Of a stretch of DNA of 64,000 nucleotides, positions 11,271-24,323 are shown piece after piece. How positions within the stretch are numbered: the stretch's first letter is position 1; the number at the start of each line of letters is the position of its first letter. The stretch comes from Anaspis maculata (Eukaryota > Arthropoda > Insecta > Coleoptera > Scraptiidae), in contig OX421966.1 of assembly GCA_949128115.1 (NCBI GenBank), positions 4,650,001-4,714,000 on the forward strand, in the 5' to 3' direction. Both the position numbers and the translations under genes were made by a program. The notes below the pieces were generated by a model that was given only the letters and a program-made list of their open reading frames with translations, had not been told where the DNA came from and ran no database searches.

Positions 11271-14185
11271 ACCCTTAAAAATTGCGCCGCAGGCGATTTT
11301 TGAATTCTTCTGGATCTTTACCCAGTATCAGTTCCTTTATCGATTCATAACTGATTAATTTCGAGTTCTTGTGATTCAGTTGTATACCCTTGATTTTACA
11401 GACAGTATCAGATCGATCATCGGGAGTGGAAAACACTTAAAAAAAACTTTTTGGGCCACCACAGACAAACTCGGTGATGTATGCATCAGGATCAAATTCT
11501 TCAAGCTCGTTTGTCATATCTCCAATGTACAATGTACTCACCCGTTGGTGGTTCATACTCTTCCTCACAATTCGAAACGTAAATTATTGAATCAGTATCA
11601 TAATATAAAACTCGATCTTCTAGCTTTTCCAGGTGAGAATATAATTTGAGCCGCGCTTGTGCAATGGTAAAGGCAGCGATACAGACGTTTACTGTGGCTA
11701 GAGTAGGGACAATTTCCTCTTTATATTCCCAACTCACTACCAGTGTATTTTCGTTGATTACCAAAATGTGGTTCACATTGACAGCAGGGTCTGACAATAT
11801 TTCATAAAATTCCGAAGGTTTGTTCACAACAGATGTTCTGGGCTAGTTTTCACGCTGACCGAATTTACCCCAGGAGGAGTTCAAAATTAATTTAGCTAGT
11901 GTCCACCCCGGATTTTTCACGATTTTACTATGCTCCAACTGTATATTCTCTATGGCAAGAAAATTATTTATATATGCTTCTTTCTGTGAGGGAGTGGTGC
12001 AATCTACAGGCCAACCGGAAGCCTCCTGTTTTATTCTTAAAAATGCATCCATCATATCAGCAAACAGACCATTTGTCTCTGCATCAAGCTGTACGATAGT
12101 GTAAGACCAAATTTCATGGATTTCGAGCGGCGATATCCTTTCTCTAGAGCCTTAACCACTTCCTCAATTACCCATGTACCTGTTAGTGCACGTCCACTCT
12201 CATCATGACTACACAGGCCCTGATTGAGTTCATGACCACATGACTGACACAATACAAACATCAGTTTGTCGTTCATTTCAACAGGCAGTACCGGATGGTA
12301 GAGGTTTCGAGGAGGTAAAATTCTGCACTTGATCAGACCATTTGTTTGATTTAAATCGACCTTAGAGCTTTCTTCATGACCAACATATAATTTTGGATGG
12401 CCGATTGGAAATTTTCCGTTTTTGCAAACCCAAGGATAAACAAAACAGACATCTATGTACTTGATTTTTTCACCAGTCTTGCAGCTGTAGTATTTACGGG
12501 TATTGCCTGTTCTACCACCAAAAAGTGCATCGCGAGGGTTTGAAGGTAAAGTACTTAAAACGGGGTCAGTGTTCAGGTAGCTTATCTCCTCATTGGTTTT
12601 CATCTCATTTAGGAACTCGCACATCCACTTTTCTACTACTTCGTAGCCTAACTGTCGCAAACGTTCAGTTTTATCTTGGGTTGTCTCGAATCTTTTTTCC
12701 AGCGTATCTAAAGGATCACCATGTAGTGCCTCTCCACGTCTAGGTTTCCGACAGAGAGGATGACCATGATAAAAGCACCCATGAAATTCAAAAATTTGAT
12801 TGGTCTCTTCACAATATCCATCAACCAAAACGCCACCTACTAGAGCTTTTCTACCATTGCCAGCATGTAAAATTTTAATTTTGCGCTGATCTTCTTCCCA
12901 CATTAACCATTTGAGAGCAATATAGTCCTAGCGGTATAAGTAAAATTTCATAAAAATGGCTCTAATTGTGACAAAAGTGTGAAATTTGGTGTGTGGACTC
13001 CTCAAGCATTTAAAAGGTTTTTAGAAGGGGAGCCAAGAAAAATTTTGATTTTGATTTTTCAATTTTTTGTGACGTAATTTTTTTTATTTTTTTTTTCATT
13101 TTTGCAACTATTCAAGATTTTTCACTTTTGCTTTTGTATTATGGTGAGTAACTGCTTAATCCAAGAAACGGGAGAGAAAATTTGCAAAAAAAATTAACTG
13201 AACTGAAATGATAGCGTTTTTTGTGAAAATCAATTTTTTCCATTTTTTTCAAAAAATACTGTGAATATGTGGAAAATTAAAAAAGGAAATTATCCCTCGA
13301 AACAAGCCCTATCAGAAGTTATGGAAGTGTTTCTCAAAATTCCAAGCCGTTTTCGAGATATTTGGAAATATGTTATTTCTTGCGACTGTTTCTTCGTATT
13401 AGCTCCTATTTCATCAAACATATAACAGGGTTCTTTTTTCTTAAAAATATACTTCAGAATGATCAGACCGAAGATTTCTCAGAAGTTCATTGTAAATTGT
13501 AATTTTTCCAGTGGCGTAGATCATAAAAATTCAAATCGTTTCTACCCTCTCACCATACTTTCTACACCACTCGATTATTTGAAAGATACATGACATTTTG
13601 GCATTATGATGATCATCCAAGATCACTTAGCATGACACTCCATTTAAAAAGCACACAATTTTTCCGCTGATCAGATCGGCTGCGAAACAATGTATAAAAA
13701 CCCGGGTATTTTACATCACTGAATTATAGTCCTAGCGGTATAAGTAAAATTTCATAAAAATGGCTCTAATTGTGACAAAAGTGTGAAATTTGGTGTGTGG
13801 ACTCCTAAAAGCATTTAAAAGGTTTTCAGAAGGGGAGTCAAAAAAAATTTTGATTTTGATTTTTCAATTTTTTGTGACTTTTTTTTTCTTTCTTTTTGAA
13901 ACTATCTAAGATTTTTGACTTTTGTCTTTGTAGTCTTTGTACTATGGTGAGTAATTGCTTATTCCAAGAAACGGAAGAGAAAATTTGTGAAAAAAATCAA
14001 TTGAACTGAAATGATGACGTTTTTTGTAAAAATCAAACTTTTCAATTTTGTGTGAAATGTGAATATGTGAAAAATAGAAAAATGCAACTATTCTTAAAAA
14101 AAAGCCCTATCAGAAGTTCTTGAAGTGTGTCTCCAAATTCCAAGCCGGTTCTCAAGATATTTGGAAAAATGTTATTTCTTGCAAT

Positions 14186-14274
14186 GGGGTACTTGCCAAT
14201 GGAATAGATTCAGCTGGAAATACTTTTGATTGCTAGTATAATTGATAAGTGGACTCTACTGAGGCAAGTACCCC
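14186..14274. mobile_element. Mini-MITE W1, GGGGTACTTGCC ends (89 bp)
   Basis: Bounded by GGGGTACTTGCC and its inverse GGCAAGTACCCC, flanked on both sides by AT. Comparison with the duplicate arm at about 13380-13400 shows the same sequence without the insert. Its interior equals the last ~90 bases of the longer copy W3 at 47200-47294, inverted, so it looks like an internal-deletion derivative. Confidence 0.8.
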
Positions 14275-15746
14275 ATTGTTCCTTCGTATTAGCTTCTATT
14301 ACATCAAACACATCACAGGGTTCTTTTTTCTTAGAAATATACTTAGGAATGATCAGACCGGAGATTTCTTAGTAGTTTATTGTAAATTGTAATTTTTCCA
14401 GTGGCGTAGATCGTGGAAATTCGAACCATTTCTACCCTCCCACCGTACTTTCTTCACCACTCGATTATTTAGAAAATATATGACATTTTGGCATCATGAT
14501 CATCCAAGTTCACCTAGTATGACACTTCTTTTGAAAACAAGATGAGATCGACGATCTTGAGCAAACAATTTTTCCACTGATGAGATCGACTGCTAAATAT
14601 TACTTTTTTTAAGTATATTAAGTAACATTTATTAATAGGTAAATTTTACAAAGATAATATAGTAATAAAAACGGACATTACATTTTGTATCACCTCCTCG
14701 ATCATCTCCATCATGACTGTTTTAGATACATAATAGTTTATTGTTCCCCCAAACTGAAAATTCTGCACTTTATCAACAGTAAAGTTGGTTGAGTGGCTAA
14801 CACTGGCGTCGAAGGCATACATGTCCTCGCATCTATTTTGTAATTATTGCGGTTTGGAACATAGGAACATACCTACCTATTTGTTTGTAAATATTTGTAT
14901 TTTATTTGACAAGATGATCATCAAAAGCCACCTGTTATGACATCCTATTCAAAAACTCTGGGAGGGGACAATCAACTATAATTTATCTAAAACAGTCATG
15001 ATGGAGATGATACAAGATGCATTGTTTCGCAGTCGATCTGATCAGCGGAAAAATTGTGTACTTTTTAAATGAAGTGTCATGCTAAGTGATCTTGGATGAT
15101 CATCATAATGCCAAAATGTCATGTATTTTTCAAATAATCGAGTGGTGTAGAAAGTATGGTGAGAGGGTAGAGACGATTTGAATTTTTATGATCTACGCCA
15201 CTGGAAAAATTACAATTTACAATGAACTTCTAAGAAATCTTCGGTCTGATCATTCTGAAGTATATTTTCAAGAAAAAAGAACCCTGTTGTATGTTTGATG
15301 AAATAGGAGCTAATACGAAGAAACAGTCGCAAGAAATAACATATTTCCAAATATCTCGAAAACGGCTTGGAATTTTGAGGAACACTTTTATAACTTCTGA
15401 TAGGGCTTGTTTTGAGGGATAATTGCCTTTTCAATTTTTCACATATTCACAGTATTTTTTGAAAAAAATGGAAAAAATTGATTTTTACAAAAACGCTATC
15501 ATTTCAGTTCAGTTAATTTTTTTCGCAAATTTTCTCTCCCATTTCTTGGATTAAGCAGTTACTCACCATAATACAAAAGCAAAAGTAAAAAATCTTAAAT
15601 AGTTGCAAAAATGAAAAAAAAAATTAAAAAAATGACGTCACAAAAAATTAAAAAATCAAAATCAAAATTTTTCTTGGCTCCCCTTCTAAAAACCTTTTAA
15701 ATGCTTTAAGAAGTCCACACACCAAATTTCACACTTTTGTCACAAT

Positions 15747-16059
15747 GGGGTACTTGCCAATGAAACAGATTTGACTGGAAACACTTTCAATCATCAACAA
15801 GAGTAATAAATAGTATTTCCTGAAAATTTCCGGAAAATATATTCATTGATTAAAAAGATTTTTTTTTCGATTTTTTTTTTGAAAGGTTGGTAAAAGTCGG
15901 GAATCTTCAGTGAAATTTTTCTGTCTGTATTTTTCAAATATTGTTGAGCCACTCTAACTGTTTTTTGAGTTTTCAACCCAACAGTGCTGTTTGTTCAGTT
16001 TTTAGTATATTTGTGACGTCACAAATATATTTTTAAAACAAAAATAAAAAAAATAATAA

Positions 16060-16090
<31 letters not shown>

Positions 16091-16282
16091 TATACAAAAA
16101 AAGATTTATAGTTTTAAACATATGAAAAATGTAAGATGTTGACAAAATATACGTATATACCATTTTTAAAACAGACACTACGGCCGCAATTTTGAGAATT
16201 TAGGAAAAAGAAGAAATACGGGTACAATATTTTTGCCCATACTTTCGATTAAGCCAATAAAAAAAAATTGGGCAAGTAGCCC
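15747..16282. mobile_element. MITE W2, GGGGTACTTGCC ends (536 bp)
   Basis: Starts GGGGTACTTGCC and ends GGCAAGTAGCCC, flanked by AT on both sides, and interrupts the right arm of the foldback element (compare TTGTCACAATTAGAGCC in the inverted left arm). It contains the palindrome TTTGTGACGTCACAAA near 16010-16030 and an ACGGCCGCAATTTT block, both also in copy W3 at 46.3 kb. Confidence 0.8.
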
Positions 16283-16444
16283 ATTAGAGCCATTTTTACG
16301 TGTACCGCTAGGACTAATAGGTGACTGATTGTCACGCATTCTGTACCCATTTTTGGGTATAATTCCAAAAGTATTGGGTTCTAAAAAATTCCGTCTAAAC
16401 ATTAAGTTGGATGTACCGGCAATAGTGGTCTTTCTTAAATGCAC

Positions 16445-16720
16445 AAGGGTCTTTCTAGTGCTCTGAAAGACTCAGAAAAGTGCAAAGGGGCTCAACAGAA
16501 CTTCAAACTTTATTGAAGACACAAGGGGGCCTAATGGAGGTCTGTATTACAAAATTACGCAAAATTGGGCTTACTGGTAGGTACTTAGTCCGTGAGCCAT
16601 GAAAAAAACGAGGAAAAAACATAATATAAGGGGGCACTTGAAGACACAATGGGGCCCGATAAAGCTCCGGACATGACTTAACGGCACAACGCTGCTCCGG
16701 AAGTCACGGAAAATTTAATG
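16445..16720. repeat. Diverged CACAAGGGG/TTGTGTCTTC repeat
   Basis: Several irregular copies of a word like GAAGACACAAGGGGGCC, GAAGACACAATGGGGCCC and GCAAAGGGGCTC. The inverse (CCCCTTGTGTCTTC) recurs at 20780-21400. Possibly a short dispersed repeat; no coding. Confidence 0.4.
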
Positions 16721-16739
16721 GGGAATAGATCTTGAATTG

Positions 16740-19700
16740 CGCGTGTGTCTGTAATCTTCCACGATAACTGCCGAAACGTTGATCCGATCGACTTGAAATT
16801 TGGTATGCAGCCATGGTTTCACTCTGGAATGACCGGATTACATCTCACGGAACTTGACTCACGATATGTCATTTGAAAGCTCTTGAAAAACTGTCTTCAG
16901 AACAGTAAGAAGAATTTCCCTTCCTGTTACCTGTCAAATTATAAAAATTGTCAAAGTCTTGAACTTTGCCATTCAATTATTCAGAATCTATACGACACAT
17001 TTGAACCAGACTCGGCGGAAAGCAGCACTACCAGAGAATCAAACCAATGCTGAAGTTGGAGGTTCCCACTATTTTATGGACAAGCACTATGGATTTTGAA
17101 AAAATTTTCTAGCCGATTTCAGCCGCGCTTGCCTGTTCCCCGACTTTTGGCCAACTTGATTTTCTAAGCAGCGGAACCGGTACTGAACTGATCCCTTTAT
17201 TTTGACCCTTGCTATGATTGTCGTCACCCCCTCCCCTTTTCCCTTGAACCTCTTACCTACGTTTCACTCACGTTGTCGTTTCACTTACGTTGTCGTTTCA
17301 CTCAGGTTCTACTCTGGACGAGAACGGAACTTTGGGGATGAGGATTGTATTGAAAAGTTAAACAGAAACACGAATTGACAGCAAACCAAATAAATTTTCA
17401 ATAAAATCATCAGAAAAATTTAAATGAACTGGGTTCTTCTCATAAAACACCTAGCAAAAGGAAACTGACAGAGTAACACAAATGACATCAGAGCATCAAA
17501 ACGAAATATTATGAATGAAACGTCGAACACAAACACCAAGAAAACCAGTAAAATTGATCAAAATTATGTAAAACAAACGTGACAACCATAAGAACAACAA
17601 CAACAACAACAACAGCAGCAACAGTTGAAACAGATGAATAAACACAACAAGGAATTATGAAACATATCAAACTGTCAGTATCAAAAGCAAAAGGAAAGTG
17701 AAAAAGTAAAACCAGTGACGTATTCGCTAACAGGCACACATAAGAAGAACACGCCAAAGAAACTCCTGTGTATTGCCTGATTGTGCGCTGAAATATGTCA
17801 CAAAAGTATCCCAGGGAAAGCATGTCAGAATGAATCATTGAGACGGTGTAAATGGGTAATCAACTCCCCCTCTTGTTCTAAATCTTTGCGAATTTACAAG
17901 CAAAGCCCCAAAAGCAAGAGCACACACATCAATATCTCAAAACTGAAAGACAGTTGGTGGACACATGTGATAAAATCAAGGCTCTGGGTTCCCACAGAGT
18001 AGTTGGCGTGAAAAGGCCAGAGGACGCTGAGAAGGACGCACCCCACATCACTGACATAGCCCTCCCAAGAGCTGCTACCAATCTATTCAACAACCTGAAA
18101 CTGCTTACCCCAGTTCTCCCAACCCTCCTGAATCCCGTCTTCACAGGAAACGGACAAATTCCTGAATCCCGTCTTCATAGGACTCAGTCAAATCCCAAAA
18201 CAACCCCCAAATACACTCACACACACACAAGACCACCATACATACATTTTGAAATTGGGAGAACCCTAAAGCAGCCAGGGAGTGTGGACCTTTACACGAC
18301 TTCAGGGGCGTAGAAAATGATAAAATGTTAAAGGGCTGGCTTACAACAAGATTCAACAAGGCTCGAACAGACTTCGCTTGCGGATTGCATGATTTGAAAT
18401 ACCAATGAACACTGTCAAGACAACGTATGCCCAAAAATGAATGAAGGAGTACTCGAGACAATTTTGTAACATAATAGCAAACATAATTAGTCAATATAAT
18501 ATTAGCATAAGATTTAGTTAGTTCGCAAAATTCGTGAGACAATAAGCAATGAATGAAAAATATCAAAAAATAAGCCCGATGGAGAGTCAGGAAACGTATG
18601 CAGGCACATTGGTTTGGTGGGCCCGGGGATGAGACGTGAGAGGGAATGAGGCAAGAAATAAGAAACGGTCCGAAAGTGGCGACGAGGGTAGAGAGGATTC
18701 GCGTCGTGAGGGTCGACCACAACGGATGTGTTTTGCTAGGAGAAAGATTATCACTCGACAAGAATAAGTTATAAGAGTGGAAAAAAGCCATTGGTCATAG
18801 TTGTAGTGCATCAGTGACGAGAAAGGGAAATATAGAGGCAATTGTAATCAAATGCAAGTTGTTTGACAGGGTTGAAGTAATTGTTTGGTTCATGAAATGA
18901 TAGTAGGTTTTGTTTTGATCTTTCGAACAGCCATGATAAGCGTCAAGCCGATTTCAATTATCTGTAGTTGCTTTGAGCTTTCAAATGCGGCCCCTTATTT
19001 CAGCTACCTACCTTCAAGACGACAGAAAAAGGGTGAAAACCTTGGTAACCCTTTTAAGAGATTTAGCTTCCTACAGAGCATGATTTTGTAGACCCTGTTA
19101 GCTTGAGACAAGCGCTAGCAGTATTTATGCAAATCAAATCTGAGCAAAATCTTGATCACGCGTTATTTTTCCCATAGAGTAAAATATTCAACCCTTTCGC
19201 ACGACAAAGAGTCTATGGGCATAAGGTTGAGTTCCCCAAAGAGAAAACCCCTTGAGCAATGCCAAGAAAATTCAGTCTCGTTTCGAAAACACTTCAAGGC
19301 AGAAAGGAACATAACATCATTTTGCAGGCTAAATGGCTCACTGCATAGATTGTACACCGGAGTGTAGATTTGAGTGGAGTTATGTAACCTAGCTCGAAAT
19401 AGAGTTGTTGGATAAGTCTGTAAGTTATAAACTACAGCCCCAGCCGGATATAAACAAATTTATGGAATGTCAACACTCAAATTTTATGTACATTATTTGA
19501 TCAATAATTAAAATAATGGCTATGATTTCGAAATAACAAGACAATACTTAATAAACAACCATCTCTCTCTCTCTAAGTACAATTGAATAGTGAAGATTTT
19601 TTTTCGTACAAGTGAAAATCGGCGAGAAGGTAGAAAGGGTTGGAATTAAAATTTGACAAAGGCTTAGTAAGTTACGCAAGGAAATAAAATTCTAGTGCTA

Positions 19701-20780
19701 GGGGAAAGGGGTTCGCCAATAGTTCGGCAAATTAGAAAGAACGAGAGCGGAATCAACTTGCAAGGGTTGAACAAATTCGTCGTAGGATTGCGCACGTAAT
19801 TAGGATGTACTTTTCTGTCAGGAACCGAATGTAAACTGAATGAACAATTCCGAACGCTAGCTAATGTCAGCACGTCAGGAAATTATAAAATGAATAATTA
19901 AGGTGAACTTAATTAAATTGGCGATGATTGTTCAATTTGTAATAAAGTTGAGGTGTGGTTACATGACTTTGTTTATTTTTCAATATCTATACAATTCATC
20001 CCCTTTCAAAAAACGTGAGGTTACTGTAGTGGATTGAGGTACCTATTAGCACGACGTGAAGTTGAGGTAGGTGAAGTTGATTAAAATAACTTAGGTAGAA
20101 GTAAATTGAAATCTACGGCAATGAAAACACAATCAGGGTCACCAGACGCATCACAGCTTGATCAATTTAATGTAGAGAAAATGGGAAATCAGAGTACTCA
20201 GAATCTAACTACGTCCAGCGTCGACAGGGCCGTTGGGCATCCCAGATGATATGTGAAATACAAGAGACGCGTAGGGTGTCTCCATCTAAGATCAAAACTA
20301 GGCTGTAAAAACCGCGAAAACCCTTTTTCGGTCCTCTTCTATGTTCTGAATTTCCGGAAAGAAACAAATTGACGCCCGAAACAGGAAGATGTGATTTGGG
20401 AAACGAAAATCGAATCACCCAAAAAACTATTGCAGTCACACCAGAAGCGTTTGGAAAATTGTGATGGTGAATGAATGAAAAATCACCCACCTCTAAAAGC
20501 CAATCTTGACCGACGTCGTCGGGCACATCCAGCTTTGACAAAGCACAACACAAGAATCCCTTTTTCACTCGCGAGAACCCTGATTCCTGCCGCGCTTACA
20601 TTCAGTTCCTAATATAGAAATATTTCACTCGCGTCGAAGTATTAGAGCAACTTTTTGAAAAGTCGCTGAAAATGTGTTCCACCACAGTACGTTTTTGTTT
20701 CATTGACGTATCTATGTCGAAGTGACAAAATGGTTGTGGATGCAGGCAGATCTCGGTGTGTTTTCTTGTATCGTTTAAGA
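16740..20780. other. Non-coding stretch, no gene supported
   Basis: No open frame here has a recognisable domain. Frames at 17954-18313 (plus) and 18141-18791 (minus, 216 codons) overlap each other and have no plausible composition. Small features include a GTTGTT/AACAAC microsatellite at about 17600-17625, a duplicated phrase CCTGAATCCCGTCTTCA at 18129 and 18162, and AATAAAG at about 19941. An old LTR element is possible at 18.8-20 kb but no paired LTRs were found. Confidence 0.5.
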
Positions 20781-20840
20781 CAACAGTGCGCCCCGATCCT
20801 TTGTGTCTTGAAGTGTTGTTTCGGGCTCCGTAAACCCCCG
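20781..20840 (+). repeat. Direct repeat, first copy (with 21335-21392)
   Basis: CAACAGTGCGCCCCGAT followed by TTTGTGTCTTGAAGTGTTGTTTCGGGCTCC. A copy with the same word order starts at 21335. The segment between (20841-21334) contains further CCCTTGTGTCTC-type words. Confidence 0.6.
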
Positions 20841-21334
20841 GTGTTTTCTATAGCGTCAGCAACTTCAGTAAGCTCATCCTGTTGACGTATAAGTACGTGC
20901 AAGCTCTAATGTCTGCAGTTCCCTTGTATGATTCGGTACTAGGGCCCCATGTGTCTTCCTGCCGTTAAAGGTCCTGATGTGGCCCCCACCTGTGACTATC
21001 AGAATTCGTCGTTTCACGCCAAAACGGCGCCCTTGTGTCTCATCAGGTTGTTTAAAGCCCTATAGGCTTCAAACCTATGTCTGGTGTCTACGGGTATCTC
21101 TTGGAGCCCCACTGAGCCCCACTGAGCCCCCCTCTCGTTTTTTTAGTTTTCATAACTATGGTGGCGTTGGGTGTGGTTTAAACCTCACCTCCTGATGGGC
21201 TCGAAGCCTCATTTCACAGGTCACTTAGAGCCCTGAATTCCAGTTAATTAGAACTCCGCCCCGGGTTATCAATCCGTGAACTGATTTCCACCAGTTATTT
21301 TTTAAACAATAATTCAAGCTGCATCATTGAAAGG

Positions 21335-21392
21335 CAACAGTGCGCCCCGATTTTTTTTGTCTTCAAGTGTTGTTTGGGGCTCCCTAAACTCC
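21335..21392 (+). repeat. Direct repeat, second copy
   Basis: CAACAGTGCGCCCCGATTTT, then TTGTCTTCAAGTGTTGTTTGGGGCTCCC. It matches the copy at 20781 in the same orientation, 554 bases downstream. Confidence 0.6.
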
Positions 21393-21662
21393 CTTGTGTG
21401 GAACTAGCATTGTAGTGGCGGGGTTAACGGCCAAAAATGGAATGATCTGTGCATTTTGTGATCAAAGCATGAAATTTGGCATACGTGTTCAGAAGACCCT
21501 CCTTTGCAATTTCAGATGTGGTGCCACGCAAAATTTCGCACCAGAGGCACCAGAGAAAAAAAAAGTAACTTCACAGTATATATTATCAAAGTAAATTATG
21601 ACTATAAACAGAAGTATATAAAGTATAACAGTGTAGTAGATATATGCAGAAAGATAAAATAC

Positions 21663-22262
21663 CTAACGGTAACAGAAGTGTTTGTAAATAAAAATTATTG
21701 ACAGTGGCAGAAATGGTGCGTAAAATGAAGAGTTCGAGGTCAATCCGATTGCTGCGTTGCAATCATCCTTGGAACAAAAGTAACACTCCAGCCGTCGACT
21801 TGTATCAGAAACAGGCGCAGCCGCAGTCGTCGTGTTCAAACCGTCATCATCACGAGCGGTTTTGCTGGCATTGGTTCTCGCTATCATATAAGACGTGGTG
21901 TTGAAATATGTTCCTTGTTTCAAGTGATTACAGTACTTTCTGCTGGTCATGTTCTTATAACCGCAGGATCTATCAACAATGGTCCCTTCTGAAAAAAAAA
22001 ATAGTTTCAAAATCGCGTAAGGTAAGTATAGTAGGCATTGGACGCTATCGAGGAGTATGCGAGTATAAGAAGTACTTTACCGTATGGATCTCTGAAAACT
22101 AATTTGACGCAAGTGAATGACGCGGTTTCTGGCGTCGATTCCAGCAGCTCCGGCTCATTTCCCGGTTCATCATCGGCCTTGTCATCGGCCCGCCCGCGCC
22201 CAGAAACAGCATGATGAACACTATGATGATGGTCAAAATCATCATCATCATCGTCGAAATCG

Positions 22263-22294
<32 letters not shown>

Positions 22295-22593
22295 AAAATC
22301 ATCAGCCAGAGCTCGCTTCACTTTGATCCCATCATCGATGACTGCACCTGGTATGACCGAAAACTTCGCAGGGACTACGTCTGCGCTGCACATCACTTGG
22401 AACCCTTTTGTCAAACACTCAGCGTCTTCTCTGATATCATTGAGGCAAGAATAACACTTCAAGCCAAAAGCTGTGGAAACAAGGACGTGGGATTATCAGA
22501 CACTTCTTAACGTATCACCTGGTATTCGGGCTTGAAATATTCACCTGTGGCAAAACAAGCCAAAACGAAGACAGCGAAGACAGTCGCAGCCAT
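21663..22593 (-). CDS. Ly6/uPAR-like three-finger protein with poly-Asp insert, gene B (3 exons)
   Basis: Predicted secreted, GPI-anchored protein of 254 residues. Exon 1 is 22593-22545 (signal peptide MAATVFAVFVLACFATG), exon 2 is 22470-22081 and exon 3 is 21988-21663. Junctions read ACAG/GTGAATA, TTCCACAG/CTTTTGG, ATACG/GTAAAGT and TTTTCAG/AAGGGAC; both introns are short and phase 1. Ten cysteines: KCYSC, EC, MC, TC, SC, YC, ECYFC and DDCN, followed by a hydrophobic tail. Between Cys4 and Cys5 there is a stretch of nearly pure Asp with some Phe and His (about residues 73-103), encoded by a GAT/GAC microsatellite, then a Glu/Pro-rich part. Several N-glycosylation sequons occur in exon 3 (NMTS, NTTS, NAS). 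Gene C is the closest relative (GYKN, YCNHLKQGTYFNTTSYM shared). The function is unknown; family members bind receptors or channels at the cell surface. Confidence 0.85.
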
Positions 22594-22599
22594 AATAGC

Positions 22600-23515
22600 C
22601 AAGGTCAGAAGGTATGGACGTTTCGGGGCCAATGAATTTCACGGGGTCATAAGAGTATGGCACGATGTCACTTTGACAACTTTGACTGCAGTTACATTTT
22701 TACAATCTAGATTGGTATGTTCAGCGACAGTTGCCATCGTTTACGAGATAAACACGAAAAACTGACCCTCAAGTTCTTCTCGAAACCACCACGGCCGAAG
22801 CTCACACCGGATTCTTGAGGACTTTTACTATGTTGGACTACATGCTTAACTGAGCTTATATACAAAAATCCGGTTAGTTATCATTTTTATTCGCTATTTG
22901 CCATTTAAACAGCTAAAATTCCTGGACTACTTTCCCCTCTACACTCTCCATTCTAACTTCTAAAGTTCTTACTTCCCCTTTCCCCTCTGCACCCTTCACC
23001 CTTTAGGAAAAATGAAATTGTCGAGATCGACAACTGTCGAGTGTTCGTGCTTCCGCCACAGTTGTTACAAAGCAGTGATGGTGAGAAAGGAAAAAGACAG
23101 AAAAAAGAGCTGGATGGAAAACAGGAGAGAAAAAAGAAAGAGCAGAAGAGAGAGAAAGAGGAAGAATGAGACAAATTCAACTTTTGGACTGTTTGAATTT
23201 TCAGCAGGACAAAGTAGGCAAGTAGGACAAAGGTTTTTCCTTCTTCTCCTTCTGATTCAAATAGTGTATGGTGATTGTCAAAATGGTAATACGCAATCAT
23301 TTACTCACCAAAAGGACAATCTTGCAATAAGGAAAGGACCTCTTCTCCAAGGTAATGAGAAGGTGATTCAATTATGATTTTTGATGATGTTACATGTGAT
23401 AGGCAAAAAAAAATTGGAGCACACTCATCAATAAGACGTGATAAGAATTTGGATCCCAACCTCAAACATATACACGTATTCCGAAACATTTTATACGAGA
23501 CAGTGCAAATTTTCT
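22600..23515. other. Intergenic, upstream of Ly6-like gene B
   Basis: No gene recognised. The A/G-rich open frame at 23012-23377 is composition-driven (K, R, E). The promoter of gene B must lie near its 5' end, but no clear TATA box or initiator could be fixed. Confidence 0.4.
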
Positions 23516-23517
23516 TG

Positions 23518-23903
23518 TACAGCGTGTTCAACAATGATTGTCCTTGCCGCCTTTTCGAAATTTGGCCCGCATTAGGCATGCCCCGCTTCAATAAAATCAA
23601 TTTGGAATACCGTAGTAACGAAATTGATAGACGTCACGTCACACTGACTGATGAAAAATCTGAGGTTAACAGTGACGGCATTGACGGCTGATCCATTCCC
23701 GTTCCGTCAGGTTGCTTGTTTACGATTTACCAGCAGTCAGAGCCGTCACTGTTAACCTAAAATTTGATATCAGTCAGTGTGACGTGACGTCTATCAACTT
23801 CGTTACTACGGTATTGCAAAATGATTTCATTGAAGCGGCGCATGTCTAATGCGGGCCAAATTTCGAAAAGGCGGCAAGGACAATCATTGTTGAACACGCT
23901 GTA
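23518..23903. mobile_element. TA-flanked MITE, CAGCGTGTTCAACAATG ends
   Basis: Left end TA-CAGCGTGTTCAACAATG continues through ATTGTCCTTGCCGCC. The right end is the reverse complement, ending CACGCTG-TA. The two arms (about 180 bases each) match through the CGTCACACTGACTGAT region, and the centre is about 23690. TA on both sides fits the Tc1/mariner superfamily. No coding. Confidence 0.8.
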
Positions 23904-24323
23904 CTATTCCAGCAAGACTTTTCTGTTCAAGTTGTTCTCTGTTCTCCAATTCCATTGAATACGTATTTTCGGCCAGTTTGTGTGCCAGCCTGATTTTTGT
24001 CTCTTTGATAATAATTATTATCATTCGTTTATTGGATAACGAGGGAATGATACTTCCCATTACAAAGATATAACATACAAGATTCCCATACAAAGAAACA
24101 AAACAATGACAGAAAATGAAAAAATATAAATATTTCTTAAACACTGACAGAAACATAAACAATATTGTTAGGAAGAGTGTCACTCATTCCGACAGAATAG
24201 CCTTGATTTCAAAGCCCCAACAGTGTAATTATATAATTATATTACATGAAACTTTCTCCAATTTATCTAGAGCAGACCTCAGTTTGACTACAGTTTTTAG
24301 ATTTTCGGGGAGAGAACATCTTA

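Larger units (their letters stand above)
12923..16316. mobile_element. Foldback DNA transposon, TAGTCCTAGCGG ends, TSD ATA
   Basis: It sits inside the polymerase pseudogene. Ends are TAGTCCTAGCGGTATAAG (12923) and, inverted, ACCGCTAGGACTA (16316). ATA precedes and follows, and removing the element plus one ATA restores polymerase sequence as in copy 2, so boundaries are firm. The left arm (12923-13726) is repeated directly at 13727 to about 14590, again starting TAGTCCTAGCGG. The right arm (about 14980-16316) is its reverse complement. There is no coding capacity. It carries two smaller insertions (14186-14274 and 15747-16282). A 3-bp duplication occurs in PIF/Harbinger and some other superfamilies, but assignment needs a related autonomous copy. 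Confidence 0.85.
11275..16444 (-). pseudogene. Family B DNA polymerase pseudogene, copy 1 (split by a transposon)
   Basis: Minus-strand remnant of a type B, organellar/viral-like (protein-primed type) DNA polymerase as carried by Polinton/Maverick-like elements. The upstream piece is 16444-16320 (TTIAGTS, IIPKNGYRMRDN). After the 3.4-kb insertion the frame resumes at about 12921 with LKWLMWEEDQRK. Recognisable motifs are IFEFHGCFYHGHPLC, motif A around YIDVCFVYPWVCK, motif B around LAKLILNSSWGKFGQ and motif C YYDTDSI (about 11600). A C-terminal tail ends at a TAA at 11275. The exonuclease region seen in copy 2 is missing upstream of 16444. Frame breaks near 12050, 11840 and 11530 show it is dead. 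Copy 2 at 60.9-63.0 kb is closely related and in the opposite orientation. No integrase, ATPase or capsid gene is nearby, so assignment to a Polinton is inference. Confidence 0.85.

Noticed and set aside
18141..18791. 216-codon minus-strand frame
   Set aside because: Hydrophobic/serine-rich, no domain, overlaps other frames of similar length and there are no splice or promoter signals.
17300..20000. Possible old LTR retrotransposon
   Set aside because: A purine-rich stretch near 18820 and an AATAAAG near 19941 hinted at an LTR, but no second LTR, primer site or gag/pol motif was found.
22099..22510. Plus- and minus-strand frames rich in H, R, M, T or V over the Ly6-B exon
   Set aside because: They are the other phases of the GAT/GAC microsatellite in gene B.
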